Positions 48,079 through 62,479 of a DNA stretch of 64,000 nucleotides are shown piece after piece. The DNA is taken from contig NC_088303.1 of NCBI RefSeq assembly GCF_032854445.1, forward strand, positions 16,063,501-16,127,500, in the 5' to 3' direction. A program made the translations under genes and the position numbers. Position 1 is the stretch's first letter; each line of letters starts with the position of its first letter. The stretch comes from Liolophura sinensis. Taxonomy: Eukaryota > Mollusca > Polyplacophora > Chitonida > Chitonidae. Under the pieces are notes generated by a model that saw nothing but the letters and a program-made list of their open reading frames with translations, was not told where the DNA came from and searched no databases.

Positions 48079-49091
48079 TGTAGTGCCATCATTAAAACAT
48101 CTTTGTTCTGCATAACCTGACTATCAGCAAAAATGCTGTAGACTGATAGGAAATAAGCTTCTTTTTTCTTTATTCTGATTAATACCAAAGATAGGTATTT
48201 AAAGAAATTAACACCGTGAGAAAAATATTTATAAAAAATTATCAAAATCCCAGTAAAAAGCATGAGTAGGACCCCTTTTTGGAGGGCTGGTTGGGTTACG
48301 GCCAATGAACATATTTTTAATTGTCGCCCCGCAAAGTTAACCCATCTAAAGGCACATGTAACATGTAAAATCTTTTCCAGAAATGTGAAAGATTTATAAC
48401 AACTTCTTGTACTTCATCGTAGCTCCTGTCTGTTCAAACAAAAACCACATTTACGACAGCAAATCTCCATGTTGGCAATGAAACAGGCTTAGCATTGATA
48501 TTAGCTTGTTGTGTTCAACAGAATAGTCTAGGAAATCCGTAGATCCAGTGATAGGTGAAAACGGATACTGATTATGTCCTGTGCCAGGCAGTATGCTCAG
48601 ATTACCAGTCTAGCAAGTTGTAAGCTATACCTCAGGTGTGTACAGGATCAATTATGCATTTTCCTGGCTGATATACAGGTAGAAATGAGCGCGATTCTGG
48701 TCTATAAAGCCATGGACAGCTAACTTATTAGCCAAAGCACATTACCATAGCCAAGCATTGTCGTGAAAATATTTCATTGCTGATGATGACAATTTAACTA
48801 ATGAGGACATCATCAAATTCTTGTCTTCCCATTCAGACCTCCATCCAAGAGACATAAGTAAAACATGCTTTTCATAAATTATTTACATTATGCATATGTA
48901 ATATATCCATCTCAATATTAATATTAATAATGTCCCAATGACACTTATAAAGCCACAATATCCTACAATCCATATCACACAAACTGCAGCCTCCAAGAAC
49001 CTATCATGATGCTCGGGCTGTGATTATGTTAGTAACACAATGACATGTACACACTGCCAAAGATTCACAAATATAAAGCAGCATACATTTA

Positions 49092-49239
49092 TTTATTTAT
49101 TTGATTGGTGTTTTACGCCATACTCAAGAATATTACACTTATATGACAGCGGCCAGCATTATGGTGGGAGAAAACCAGGCAGAGCCCTGAAAGAAACCCA
49201 CGACCATTCGCAGGTTGCTGCAGACCTTCCCACTTATGG
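49092..49239 (-). mobile_element. SINE family 1 with 12-bp target duplication
   Basis: 5'-truncated copy between two AGCATACATTTA repeats (49080-49091 and 49240-49251). Confidence 0.88.
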
Positions 49240-50134
49240 AGCATACATTTAAAGCACAATACAACATGCAGCAAAGAGAACCTCACTAAAGGTGTTCTCT
49301 ATATAACTATTCTTACTTTACCAATATTAAAGCAACAAAAATGGAAACATAGCACACATGTAAAAACTAAAAGATAAATTTCTACTAATCTGTTTGTCTT
49401 GTCATGAACACTGAACAAGTCACTGAGTGCCCTTGACAAACGAGTTCTTGACCTTGAATTATGCTGTGGTCATAGTCATGATAGTCCTGCTAAGCATTCT
49501 TACATATTCTAAAGATACACCTTCCCATATATACGTGGATTTAACGTTCTTGTAGTGTGCAGATACCTTTGAAGAACAGGGACACCTTGAGACATGCTGC
49601 TTTAATGTCTACATTTACTACAATCACTTTAAGTACTGCAAATAGTGTTTCTACCATCGCTTTTTTATGTGCCAAAAAGAAAGATTTAGAAAGCAGCATT
49701 GCATGCTTGGACATACCTGTAGTTGGACTATGGTGACACAAAAATGTGATAAAGATATCCCCACAATGTGATAAAGAATACACCATACATATGTATAATG
49801 TTTACTTTTCCAACAATCACAAATATCTTACCTTATTTGTCTCCTTTGGGTTTATTATGGATGATTACTTGACCCAGGTGCAGTGATGCAACATGGAAAC
49901 CATGCGGGGATCAACTGCTAATAGATAAAAAAACATTTGTAAATTTAATCTATTTGTTGTTTTTTTTTTCAATAAATTCTACATCTAAAGTGAAGTCTGG
50001 CTATTACTGCCAGAGAAAAGTATAAAAAAAAACCCAGAAAAACAAAAAACACAGAAATCATAATTTGCTAAAACAATATATAAGGTAGAAAGTTAGTGAG
50101 TGCTACATAGAAGAACACCTCAAATCCAATAGAT

Positions 50135-50236
50135 CGTAAGTGGGAAGGTCTGGCCGCAACCTGCGGATGGTCATGAATTTCCCCCGGGCTATGCCTGGTT
50201 TCCTCCCACCATAATGCTATCAAATAAATAAATAAA
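50135..50236 (+). mobile_element. SINE family 1 with internal deletion
   Basis: The body up to CCCACCATAATGCT is joined directly to ATCAAATAAATAAATAAAT, so the usual segment between them is missing. Confidence 0.75.
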
Positions 50237-51356
50237 TCAAATCTAAAAGACCATATCCTGCTATACCGTGCAAGACATGGATGTACCAGTGTGTATAAAT
50301 CGTCCCCAGTTTAAACAACATGTAGTATCAGATATTACTAACAATACGATTAGCACATACATGTATCTGAAATGACCAAAAAATTTCGTCCCAAAAGTGC
50401 ATTTTTAGAGGCAAATAAATGCCATAAAATATCATTTTTATGTTGAAACATACATTTTTCCAGCAGGATATCATAACACCTTCCAAACTAGAGCTTTTCT
50501 AGAATCATTAGAATTCTCAGAATACAGTAAATTGAGCAAGTTAATCATGGACGAAATTTTACATGATTCATAATCTGGATGTAGTAAATACAGCCACAGT
50601 CATGTTATTAACACGCAATTTCCATAAAACATTGTACATCTCCAATACCAACATATGTGACTTCTGTTTACTGCAACCACAGAAGATTGAGGAAACAACA
50701 GTGCCTCAATCAGTTAAACACCAAAAAAAAAATCTATGCACCTGGGTCAATATCAAGAAATGAACTGATTTTGCCTTAACAAATGTTTTCTTAAGAGTAA
50801 TCCTTTGGCTACTTGCTGACACAAAAAATTATTCAAAAAACACAAGGTCAATGGCTAATCATTATTTAACACTGAGGTATATGCAGCCAAGCTTACACTA
50901 CACAATATCTTTACCTATAACAGACACAAGTTTATAATTCTGTTATTTTACATGTTGCACTATGACAGATTAATGTTTTTCTTTCTCATTTTCATACATT
51001 TGACATTATGTCATGCATCACATCTTAACATACATTCTGTAACACATTACTATCAACTGCATCAGGACCCTCTTTGGCTCCTTACAACAAAGCTGTGTTT
51101 CCATAGCAAGGCGATAGCATTTCAGACAATTTGTGAGATAGATTGACCTATTCCCTATGTATAATATTTTCAGGTCTAATGCACTGACAAATGTTCACCT
51201 GCACAATTCTTGTACTCAGCAAATAAATCTTCATCCGCAGGGTCGTAAATGAGATACACTTCATTTCTTCTGCGTTAACATGTGATTAACAATTACGCAT
51301 CCTTCACAGAGACACTCTGAAGTGTATTTATGTAATACCCAAGAACCACAGAGGCT

Positions 51357-51396
51357 TTTTTTTGGGGGGGGGGGTGATTGGTGGGGGGGGGGGGGG
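51357..51396 (+). repeat. Poly-T/poly-G tract, G-quadruplex candidate
   Basis: A T run is followed by about 12 G, a short GT-rich spacer (TGATTGGT) and about 14 G. Long G tracts at this spacing can form a quadruplex. Confidence 0.7.
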
Positions 51397-54321
51397 TTCT
51401 GCCAGGTTTCCACCACCCATAAAAATTGACCCCCTTTGTACAAGTGTTCAGTGATGTAGCTCAGGCATCTGCAGAAAACAGGACATGACAATCCACTAAA
51501 TTACTAAAACAGTATGTTTTTCATAATTTTGAGTGCTGTAACCACAGACAGATAACTTGATTTTTCCTTCAGTTCATGAAAAGAAACCTGAAAATAGTCT
51601 CAAATCCAAAAATTTGCATCACTAAATATTCTTGAGCCAAATCCCGATTAAAATAAGATAGCTAATATCATCCTTTAATTTGAAATTTGAAAGAAGTTTA
51701 TTCATAAACTAACATGCCAATGATACTTCTACTCTACCGGTAAACATCTTGAGACTACTGACTTTGTAGCAGTGCTTTCCTGTCTTGTTTGCAGGTTAAT
51801 GAAAATAATTCTTAAAGCAAAAGACAACATGTAATACAAACCTGAGTTATTTAGGAAAGGGTGTAAAAACTGACCTAACCTGTGCTATTTTGCTTATTTT
51901 AAACTGCAATATCTCAGTTGTGTAACATGACAAAAGTTATGCTATTTAAACTTCCTGTGGGATATCAATGCGTATCTATATGCATTTAGTCTGGTGTTAC
52001 CATTTCTTTTAGGATGTCTTTTTTTCTTGCACGTACATGATTTTGATTTAATTCACACTCTGAGAACACTTCTTCACCTTTAGAAACAGCCATGAAAGAA
52101 GGACAAATGCAGGGGAAAAGGACATAACATAAATCGACAAAAAAAAAGGCATCCAAAGGTGTATCTAAACACATCACCGCATGGATAGGTCAAAAGGTAA
52201 TAGGCCTTTTATCACACATTAATCAAGACAAATTCACAGGTAACAGATTTGAACCCATGACAAAAGGATGTATAAATGTCCTCTCCCAATCACAGCACAC
52301 ATTGTATACTTACCTGCATGTGAATATCTGTAACTGTGTCATTGGTAAACAAATACCAAGCTTGGATTTGACCTTTGACACAACAACCTGTAGATGCTTC
52401 CTTAAGCGTACACATATTAGGCAGGCCTACATGAATACATGCAGGTTATCAATGTTACCATGTACATGTAGCTAGCATGAACTTAGGGAATGTATTCGCC
52501 TATCAAAATGCTGTATACATTATATACCACAAGGAGAACAGGAAGTAAAATGGGTGGTTTGTAACCTGGTGAATATATGCAGGTGTACAGAATTGTGTCT
52601 GATCAATGTTACAGAGGCAGCTGGCTGGTTAGACCGCTATATTTACTGTACAGGGTCACTTTATGCAAACTGTAAATCATGTTCCAAGAGGGAGTCAGCT
52701 AGATTTAAAAAAGCTCATACATATGCTGTACATGCATAAGTATGCATCCATGTTTCCTTGTTTCCCCCATTTACATTTAGATGTGTTATAAGGTCACTCA
52801 GCACAAAAATGCCATGGTTAGGCTAATTTTATACCTGAATACCATGGCTGTTTTATTATAAGGGGTCCACACAGATAGTCCTGCAGGACACCTATTGTGT
52901 TAGTTCAGGTTATTATTATTCCACAGATTTTGTGAGCAACATACAGCCTAGACTGCTTGACTTGAAATTTTGCAATAAAAGTTCCCAATACCTGAAGTTG
53001 TGCAGCACGGAGCCCGATTTTTTTTTTTATGTCATATGGATTGACGGCCATATTGGATTTTGTGTGAAATTGCTTAAACATCTTTTTCCCAAGAAGCAGT
53101 AAACAGATTATTCTGAAAGTTGATATGCAGGTAGCCCATTGGTAGCTACAATAAGTTTGAAAAAAACTCGCCATTGGTCAAAATTGTGACTTCACAACTA
53201 GCTTAGCTTTGAAATTTCAATTTTTTAAATCGTATTCTGGCGCATTTTGAGCCACTGATTCCGAATCTCCTTTTTCTTATCTTTGTAACTTTTAAGATAC
53301 AGTCAAAAATCTCAAATTTAGTTACGTAATTTCAATGACCTGTAACTCTAGAACTATGGGAGCTAGAAAGGCGAAAGTTGCCCAAGGCATGCTCTTTGCG
53401 TAATGTGACAATGAATTTGTGCTACAGTTAATAATTTTCTCACTAGGAGCATTTAAATGACACCACCGTTTTATTTCATAAATTCATGTTTATCCTATTG
53501 CTTTAACATTGAGATCGACGGCATCTGGACAGATATACAATCTGTTGACCTGCTCGTTTCTGCTGCACTGTCAGTGATTGGTGCGTTAAAGGCTCGGTGC
53601 ATTAAAGGTTTGTTGCGTTTAGATATAGTTCAGTTGTCTCCCATTTGACAGTGTACAGTGTTTTAACTACGAAAACAAACGATGTGGACCCCAGTCGAAA
53701 CTGCTTTGCAGTTCTAGTTATTATGGTTTTTTGTTTTTTTTTTGAAGTATAGTTTTGCCATATTCTAACATAACATTTATAGTCTAATCTAGGCACCATT
53801 TCTGGGCATTAATTATGCTGGCGTGTTTAGAGCAGTTTAAGAAGATTCAGTGTTAATCTTTAGTCTACATGTCTACATGTAAACAAGTTTGCAGAAAAAC
53901 ACTGCCAATGACAACAGAATTTCTAAAATTAATATATTACACATACACCACTGTACAAGAAAAAACTGAAAAAGTAGTCGGTCTTTTCTTAATTTTGGAA
54001 AACAGACTTGGGCTTTTCTGGTACATTAACGTAATAAAATTTGCTGACAGGGATACACCACCCATATCTCGTGAATACATGTATTTGAATGCAGCGTTCT
54101 ACTGGCAGCTGTCCAGTGTAGCTATCTATATTGATTACTAAACATGGCTTTCTTCAAATTACTCTACAAATAATTAAATATAACGCAGAACTTGTCGAAA
54201 ACATTTTTCGTTTACCTCCATGAGGACTTTGTTTCAGTACTTGCATAACAGTGGCTTATTGCTGATACAAAACTAAACTACTAAACTACTATTTGTGAGT
54301 CTAGCTGCTGTTTCTCTACAG

Positions 54322-54900
54322 CATAATGGTGAGGACACTATACATGACACCAGACATAAGCATAGTGGCAGAACACCCAACAGGGCGCCTGACTTGAACA
54401 AGATGGTGAGAACATGAGACTTGAGCAAATTCCTGAGTACACCTGACACAACACCTTATCCAAGCATGATGTGAGGACACAAGACGTGAAACCTCACTCA
54501 AGCATCATGTGAGGACAACAGGCCTTACTCAAGCAGAGATGAGGACACATGACAGGACACCTCACCCAAAAATGATGTGAGGACCCCAGATAGGACACCT
54601 CAATCAAGCACAACATGAGGACACTAGACAGGTCATCTCATTCAAACATGAGATAAGGACACCTGACACAATATGTCACTCAAACATGATGTGAAGACAC
54701 CAGACCAAATGCCTGACTCAATCATGATCTTGAACACACCAGACAATGTGTGAGTATACAATGTGTGCTGTGATTGGGAGAGGACATTTATACATCCTCA
54801 CCCAAGAATTATGTTGAGGACACCAGACAGGACACCTCACTCAAGCATGGTGTGAGGACACTACACAGGACACCTCCCTCAAGTATGATGCAGAGAACAT
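54322..54900 (+). repeat. ~38-bp minisatellite
   Basis: Many degenerate units of about 38 bp share GAGGACACCAGACAGGACAC followed by CTCACTCAAGCATGAT. The array is interrupted around 54735-54795 by non-repeat sequence. No gene is seen in it. Confidence 0.85.
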
Positions 54901-55549
54901 CAGTCAAGGCGTTACATTCCCTTCTGCTTGCAATCTTTGACAATGAACTATTCCTCACTGTGAAACGAACACTGCAGCCAAGTATTTTTGTTGACGTATC
55001 GTCTGCAGCAAACTGGTTAGTACATGTACATGTTCGATCGTTTGCCTTCACTGGGAATGAAATACTAAGTTGAAAATAATCCACCATATAATGATTACAT
55101 ATGGTTAGCCTTTATTGCTTTCACCTAGGAAGGAATGAAAGTAACAAAGTTGCGATACGTTGCCCTGTTACACCTTGCGTGTGATATCTATTCATTTTTG
55201 TCAGCGAAAACAACATCCTGTTTTATAGTAGGCTCATCCATTCTATTTACGTAATTAGGCCAGTGTTTTGCATGCATATCAAAGGGAGTAAAACATGAGA
55301 TTTATAGTCTTTGATCGTCTTCTTTATATGTAAATCGGAAACAATCGACAGTTATAGAATAATACATATACTTTTTTTTGTATTTTACAATCATATGTGA
55401 GAGTATTTCGGCAAGGTTTATCCATGAGTAAACCAGATGCGCTACCTGGAGCAAGCAAAAGCGCTGCCTGGAGGAAATTAACATACCCTCTCAGTGGTAG
55501 GGTGTTGGTAAACCTACAGAAGCAGTATATCACTATTAATAATCCTTTC

Positions 55550-55800
55550 AACTGTTAATTCTCCAACATTTGCATTATTGTTACTTACTGTAATTCTCCA
55601 ACACTTGCTTTATTGTTACTTACTGTAATTCTCTACACTTTCATTGCTACTTTTCTTCAAAAAATTCTTCACACGTTCGCAATATTGTTAACTTACACAG
55701 TGTAATTCTCCACACATTTACGCTGCTACTTAGTTCTAGTAATTCTCCACACATTTACACTGCTACTTAGTTCTAGTAATTCTCTAACATTTTCACGTTG
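55550..55800 (+). repeat. ~37-45-bp degenerate tandem repeat
   Basis: About six units share GTAATTCTCCAACACTT and TTGTTACTTACT-like halves. The period is irregular. Confidence 0.7.
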
Positions 55801-55948
55801 TGTTCATATCGGTTTGTTTTGAAGATTTTTTTCCTTGTCGACTGATAAAAATACATTGTTTGTGTGAAGGCAAACCTAGCAAAGTTAATCTTATGTTGAT
55901 AATCAACTAGATACTTGAAATTTAACCATGTTTAGAGTAAACGAAATT

Positions 55949-56159
55949 TTATTTATTTATTTATTTATTTGATTGATGTTTTATGCCGTACTCAAGAATA
56001 TTTCACTTATACGACGGCCGCCAGCAAGCATTATGGCGGTTGGAAACCGGGCATAGCCCAGGGGAAACCCACGACCATACGCAGGTTGCTGACAGACCTT
56101 CCCACTTACGGCCAGAGAGGAAGCCAGCATGAGCTGGACTTGAACTCACAGCGACTGCA
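55949..56159 (-). mobile_element. SINE family 1 with 11-bp target duplication
   Basis: The copy reaches the B-box-like region and is flanked by TAAACGAAATT (55938-55948 and 56160-56170). Confidence 0.9.
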
Positions 56160-56170
56160 TAAACGAAATT

Positions 56171-59100
56171 ACCACAACTAATATATCCTTAAGTTAATTT
56201 GAAAGAGCTGTGGAAACAGACCTACATGTAAACAGCCACAGTCTTTTCTCAAAACTAACCTTGCAATGGTAGCTCTAAAAATATACTTTTAATTCACAAT
56301 TCTTGTTATGTCATGGTATACGCCATGTTAAAGATATCGAAACCACAATGTCGCATCATCTGTACCGCACGTAGATATGGCCAAGAGATGAAACAGGGTT
56401 CATGTGATGTCAGCGGAAACAGCTGCTTTCTATGGTTATACAAATAAAGCATGTCCGATTGGCTAAAATTGATAACATGGTAGCGCTTTTGATTTTTCTC
56501 AACATGCATAATTATGTTTCCTTTGAACTTCCATATCTCAGTTTTTCATCATCACAAAAATAATAAGGTATGCTTTCTAAACTCAATGTGATACACTTCA
56601 ACGATGCATATATATACATTTGGTTTAATGTTTTTTTCTTCAAATCAGTGATATTCTTCAGTGGATGATACACTTTAGACAGGTTCAGTTAAATGATACA
56701 TGTAAATTCAGTTTTCATTTACAGAGCAGTTCACATTTCAATTAAAACACCATTTGGACAGTGAAAATACTCCTGGAAGTGAAACTGAAGGGTGAATTTC
56801 AAGATTTTGGGAGATGGAGAATTTAAACATGAAAATGATCAAATTCTGGACAGGAAATATTTTTCTTAATAATCTTGTCAAACCTTTCACCGCCATTAAT
56901 GACTTTAAGTTTCAACCACAGTATATGTGGTTAAAGATGACTATAATAAAAACACAGGTGATTTGGCCAAGTTATTTGTTAGCTTGACCTTGAGGCTGCA
57001 TGGCTCAAATAGTAAACCTGAACAGTATCAAAAGCTGAACAGAGTGAAGGAGACTGACACCAGGAGAAGGTCACAGACCTGTGAGTGAGTAAGGCCAGCA
57101 CTTGAGCTGGGAGGGAACAGCTAGGCTGGTGACGTAGCCATATTGAACTGTGTGGGGCCTGCGCTAGCCCCACAGGCCCGTCACTGCGGCCTTAGCTGCA
57201 ACTTGGGCAGCATGCAAGACCCGACAGTTGTGATCGCCAGTTGTGACAACTGCGGCCAGTCGGCTCTGAGCTGTGCCCTCAAACACTACAGCTGCATGAA
57301 AGCTGTTTAGCTTGACTGCATGAAGAGGCTGCACACTGTTTCACTGAAAACCTGGAGTTATGCATGCATGCCTATACCTACAGCATTTAACATAAACAGC
57401 CAGTCAACCTTATTTTATTAATGTATATTATCCTCGTCCGTAGACATACATGTATATATGCCCTATTAATCTGACACCATACTATCATGTCGGACATGTT
57501 TGTGCAAATCCTCAATATGAATAATAGACACATATAACCATACTGACTGACAGCCATTAATAGTGAACAATAAAAACATGTTTTAACAGAAGTTTTCATC
57601 TCCTAGTCGCAAATCCTTAATTACTACAAGCATGTATTTGCTCAATGTTTTCCCTTTGTAGGCTAAACATTTTCATATTTCCTTTTTCTCTGATTATATC
57701 CCATGTGGAAGACCAATATAACACATGTATTCCTATCTTGACATACACGTTAAATGTGGCACAGTAAATTCTATCTCTACTGTCCTTTATCTCTCTACCA
57801 ACAGGCCAATGCTCAACTTGTTTATATCTATTTATAGCAGGGCTATGTGCCTCTGTTCAGACAACCAAAATGGTTTTTCTCAAAACTAACCTTATACCTA
57901 GAGAGAAAAAAGGAAACATATTGATTCCAGATCTAATGAACTACACAAGGCCAGAGCAATGGCGAGATGCTGCTTTACATAAAACAGCATTGTTCCTGAA
58001 AAAAAAGTCATTATTTTCGCTTTTTAATTTTCTTCCTATGCAACATGAAAACACAGTTCAACTTTATCTCATTATTTCTTATCGTTACTGTTATTAAACA
58101 TTAAAAGAATGACTATTTCAACAACAGAAATGACTTTACCAAGAGAAGGAAATAAATTATACATGGCTGTATGTGTTCATATATGCTTACATATTGATCT
58201 CCATACTGTTGACGAAACATATAACATTTCTGTATAAATTTATACACATTTAGGGCACATACCCAGCAAAGGTGAACTGACCATTCAAGCCGTAGTTTAG
58301 ATATACATACATATAATAATAAAGCAGATTCAAGATCATATTTGTTTCTACATTGTAGGCCTATGTTTCTAAATGACAATCTGACTTTCCTAGCTTCACC
58401 AGCCAGGATGCAAAAAGGAAAAGAATAACTTTTCTCAAAATGTTACTATCTCTTCACATCTGCATGTAATGGCTTTAAAGCATTAGCAGTTGGTGACAGT
58501 GATGGACTCATCAGAAAAACACCTATTTAATGACACATTTTGACAATCTTTAGTCTCTCTGTACATTTGAGATAGCCATTGGAGAACAGCCTACGTGCAT
58601 GAGCTGTCAGCCATGTTTGAAGGCCGACTTCCTCGCTGGCGGAACACAAGGGGCCTTTGAAAGCTTGTACAAACCTTCCACATCAGCCATCCTTTCAAAA
58701 ACCACAGTAAATTTCTACAAGAGTTTACTTACTAGTTGGTGATATGGGTTAATCCTGCGGTTTGTGAGCTAAAACAAGCGTTGATGGCTAAATGTCGGTG
58801 AAATTATGTACGTAACATCAGCTGTACATGGATAAAGCACCAGTCTTTCTTCCCAGTCTACGTGAGTCGAGATGGGCTGACTATGTATGTCGTCTCTGCA
58901 TATAACCTTACAAAACCTCTCTCAATAAAATCGCATTCTCGCCTGATTTTTCGAAATGAATCTTGCCCAAATGGATACTGCCTAATGCTTAATTCTTCCG
59001 CTATTGAATCATACAATTGTTTGGTATTTTTCATTGAAAGTTTTCCCGTAAAGCCGAGCTTTAATGAGTGACCCACAAAAAGTACTGTTGTGTTTTCTGG

Positions 59101-60818
59101 CCGACTGCGGCAGATAACACCCATGTGCATGCACAAGGGCCTAGGATAGTATGTGCCTGTACAAGTCCTTTCTGGAAAAAAAATGGCAGACTAAAATATG
59201 CAATAGCATCAGCACGCTTTCGGCATGATTACCTGGAAATAAAGTCACCGACTTTTCAAAGCTTCTCTTTTCCAAAACTGATTCCATAAAAGAGGACTGA
59301 AAACGTCGTAAATTTTGACAACTTATCCTGTCCCGCAGCTATCCCCTGCCACACCACGTGGATTCTCCCGTCCACCAGGGGTGGATGTATTGTATAGCAT
59401 TTGTCAGATTCTGCAATTTTGGCAGTTTTGGTGCGGAAAAGATGCTTTCAACCATATTGGTCTAATATTTATGTCACTGACATCGATACTGAAGACTTGA
59501 GTTCGAGTTTGAGGGAGGTAACGTTAAAAGATTCGGTGACACAGCTAAATTGGTTTCCCCATATGTAAGCATCGCACATGCAGGCTACAAACACGTGGTG
59601 CAGAATGCATGTAGGCGTTAAATACATTGAAACAGCCAAGAGCTGCGTTTTTCCCAAAATGTAATGAGGTGTTTTAACTGATAAGTACACCGGATATATC
59701 ACGTAGACATACATATACCAAAATTAATACACATGTAAACCACCTAGTGATAATGAATGAAGCATTTGATATATCAATGAAGCATTTAATCACCATCATT
59801 GTTCTAGCTATGATGCGTGTTATACAAAGGGATTGAAAATGTGATTAAGGTTACTCGTAATTGATTACAGTTATTTAATTAAATATCACTTATTGGCAAC
59901 ACTGATCAACACCGATCTGTTTATGTTATACAATTGAATTTAAGCCCGATTTTCTTATGAGAACAACACTAGAGTACTGAAAAATTACGTCAGATATCAC
60001 AGATTCGGGGGTGTTATACATTATATTCATTTCTTGTATAGAGAACATAATACTATTAAACAGTACGTGTATAGTTTAGAAGACTGGAGATATAATGATA
60101 TGCGCGTGTATAGGCTAAATGGAGGATACATATACCTTATCGAAACCACGTCACGTGATTGCATATAAGGTGGGCAAAAGTCCTGTAAGCACGGAATAAA
60201 AGCTCAAATAGGTCAGAGGACGCAGATGGAGTTCTGTGGTCTCGCATTTGCGCAATGAAGTGTGATATGGTTGCCCCGAATGTTTAACTTCTCTTTAATT
60301 ATACCGGCAATACAGTGTTACGTGCAGACCAGCTGCTAATATTCCTGCATATTGTATTTTAAATGCAAACAGTGTTGTTTCTGCTTGATAACTGTGGGGG
60401 CTCATATTAAATATGGCTGTCAATTTTTTCTCAGTTTTAGCTCGCATTTTGGAGATAGGCGTATTTATGAATTTAAGCTGTATACATCTATGTATGTTAG
60501 ATGGCCGTGGGACAAGTTAGATACAAGTTATATGCGTCTGCACCTGTTAGTATAAAAGTCACCAAATACAGAGACTATAGGACGTGGATACCAGTAAACT
60601 TATCCCAAATCGAATAAATACCTATGTACATGTATCTGAACCAGGCCCACTGTAAATGTTTACCACATTCTATAAGACAGCTGTAGGGGTTTAACAAAGA
60701 CTGAACAGCGCATACACACTTGGATCATGAGTATATAAATAGATAACGACGGAGTGAATCAGGGGCTTACACCTGTTAAATATTTATGCTCAAACGTATA
60801 CATACATAGGAACTGTAG

Positions 60819-60820
<2 letters not shown>
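56171..60820. other. No gene recognised
   Basis: A GC-richer stretch at about 57050-57330 and a 92-codon minus-strand frame at 58858-59136 stand out, but neither shows a known motif or convincing splice structure. Confidence 0.45.

Positions 60821-60888
<68 letters not shown>
60821..60888. repeat. (AT)n microsatellite
   Basis: An uninterrupted AT dinucleotide run of about 68 bp that lies a few tens of bases before a second-family SINE. Confidence 0.95.
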
Positions 60889-60891
<3 letters not shown>

Positions 60892-60924
60892 TGCCACAAC
60901 TTTCAATTTTCCAATTCTACTAAC

Positions 60925-61276
60925 CGACCCCGATGGCTCTGTCGATAGAGCGTCTGATTCAGGAGCGGTAGATCCAGGGTCAGTCTTTGATCGGGTCACA
61001 CCTAAGACCTTAAAAGAGGAAGTTGTAATTTCCTTGCTTGGCATTGAGCATTAAAGGGGTAGTGCAACCCGTACCAGCATGATGCCTCGAGCGGGGCAAC
61101 CTAGTTGCCTTTGCGAAGTTGTCTCAGTGAAGCACTATTAGATAAAGGAGCGGTGGAAATCCGCCCTGCAACAAGGAGGCACATTACATGCACTCCGAGG
61201 ACTCCCTCGTCTTCATATGACTGAAAAATTGTTAAGTGCGACGTTAAGCCCCAAGCATTCACTCACTCACTCAAAT
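60925..61276 (+). mobile_element. tRNA-derived SINE, second family, near full length
   Basis: A tRNA-like head (GATGGCTCTGTCGATAGAGC, then GTAGATCCAGGGTCAGTC resembling a B box) is followed by a body shared with the copy at 33404-33721. The element ends in a (CACT)n tail. The family is widespread in molluscs as I recall. Confidence 0.8.
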
Positions 61277-61295
61277 TCTGCTTCACTGTAGGTTT

Positions 61296-61615
61296 TATTA
61301 TCGGGTGTCGTGTCTGGTGTCTGCCTTAGTCTAACTCCAGGGAGGCAGTCATACACGTACCGTTAAGGCATTATTGGGTGTCATGTATGGTGTCTGTCTT
61401 ATCCTATAGCTCCAATGAGACACAAGCCGTTAACGGCATTATGAGTGTCATGCCTGGTGTTTGCCTTATCCAAGCTCCAGGGAGGCGTGAGCCGTCAACG
61501 GCCTTATTGGGTGTTGTGTCTGGTGTCCGCCTTAACGGCATTATTGGGTGTCATGCCTGGTGTCTGTTTGATTCTAACTACAGGAGGCAGTTATATATAC
61601 ACGTACGGCATTATT
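61296..61615 (+). repeat. ~65-bp minisatellite
   Basis: About five units share GGCATTATTGGGTGTCATG and CCTGGTGTCTGCCTTATCC followed by CTCCAGGGAGGC. One unit near 61500-61545 is shortened. It begins just after a SINE of the second family. Confidence 0.8.
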
Positions 61616-62479
61616 GATGATATCAATTTGATCATGCTACATAAACTACGTCACTTTCACCAAGCATAAAAAAATGCCAAATGTATCAAATACATCGAAT
61701 GTCAATCGCTGAACGAATCCAGACATCTGTATTACATAGTCTAACTCAAGTCCTTCATGCAAATAAACATTCATCTTTTGATTTATTATACCGATAAAAT
61801 ATATGCCAGTATGATTCATGAACTATTTTACGCTTAACATTTGAAGCTGATCGGATATTGATGCTGGTGTGTTGTGAACTGTTTCAAACACTAACTGTAC
61901 CACGTTAAACAACAATACAATTTCAATTAAGGTATGATTATTTCCTTTTACATACCACCAATTGGAATCGTTTGATCGCTTCTTAGCGATACTGCAATAA
62001 ATTCAGGAGTTGTTATCCATAAGTAATGCCTCTGTCAATCTATACCATCCCAATTCCTAAATGCCTCTGAAAGAAGCGATACTGCATGAGTGGAATGTGT
62101 CGAATCGTCAAATCAATCAACTCGCGACACGCCTTCTCTGTGTAATGAAAATATATAACAATTGCAGCATTTGTAACCTTGCCTGAGTTTGTAGAAACAT
62201 TACCCAAATATGTAAAATGGTTGTTACTCCAAAAATGTAAAACATTTGACCGAATACAGAACCTGTTTAAACGAGCAAACCTATAAACAAAATTGTCAAA
62301 AAATATCATTCTTTTATGTACTAATCAAGGTAAAAACTCTGTATCCAGGTTAGGTACATGCATGTATATACTTTTGCACAATGTCATGGGTGTAGGCAAA
62401 CCCTGCAGGGAAGAAGTTTTCCATTTGGACAGTAAAATTGGGCTCAGTGAGGATTTTTATATCAGAGAAGGAAGGAAGG

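Larger units (their letters stand above)
48084..54321. other. No gene recognised
   Basis: AT-rich, with two SINEs and a poly-G tract. Around 53040-53450 there is dispersed-repeat-looking sequence (GACGGCCATATTGGATTTTG) without coding signs. Confidence 0.45.

Noticed and set aside
53040-53450. Possible dispersed repeat or conserved element
   Set aside because: The sequence feels repeat-like, but I have no second copy in the window to compare.
57050-57330. GC-richer stretch with a 32-codon Cys-containing plus-strand frame
   Set aside because: Too short and without flanking exons or motifs; may be a promoter-like patch or old exon but unsupported.
58858-59136. 92-codon minus-strand frame with protein-like composition
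   Set aside because: No known motif, no convincing splice sites, and an overlapping open frame on the other strand; could not be supported as a gene.
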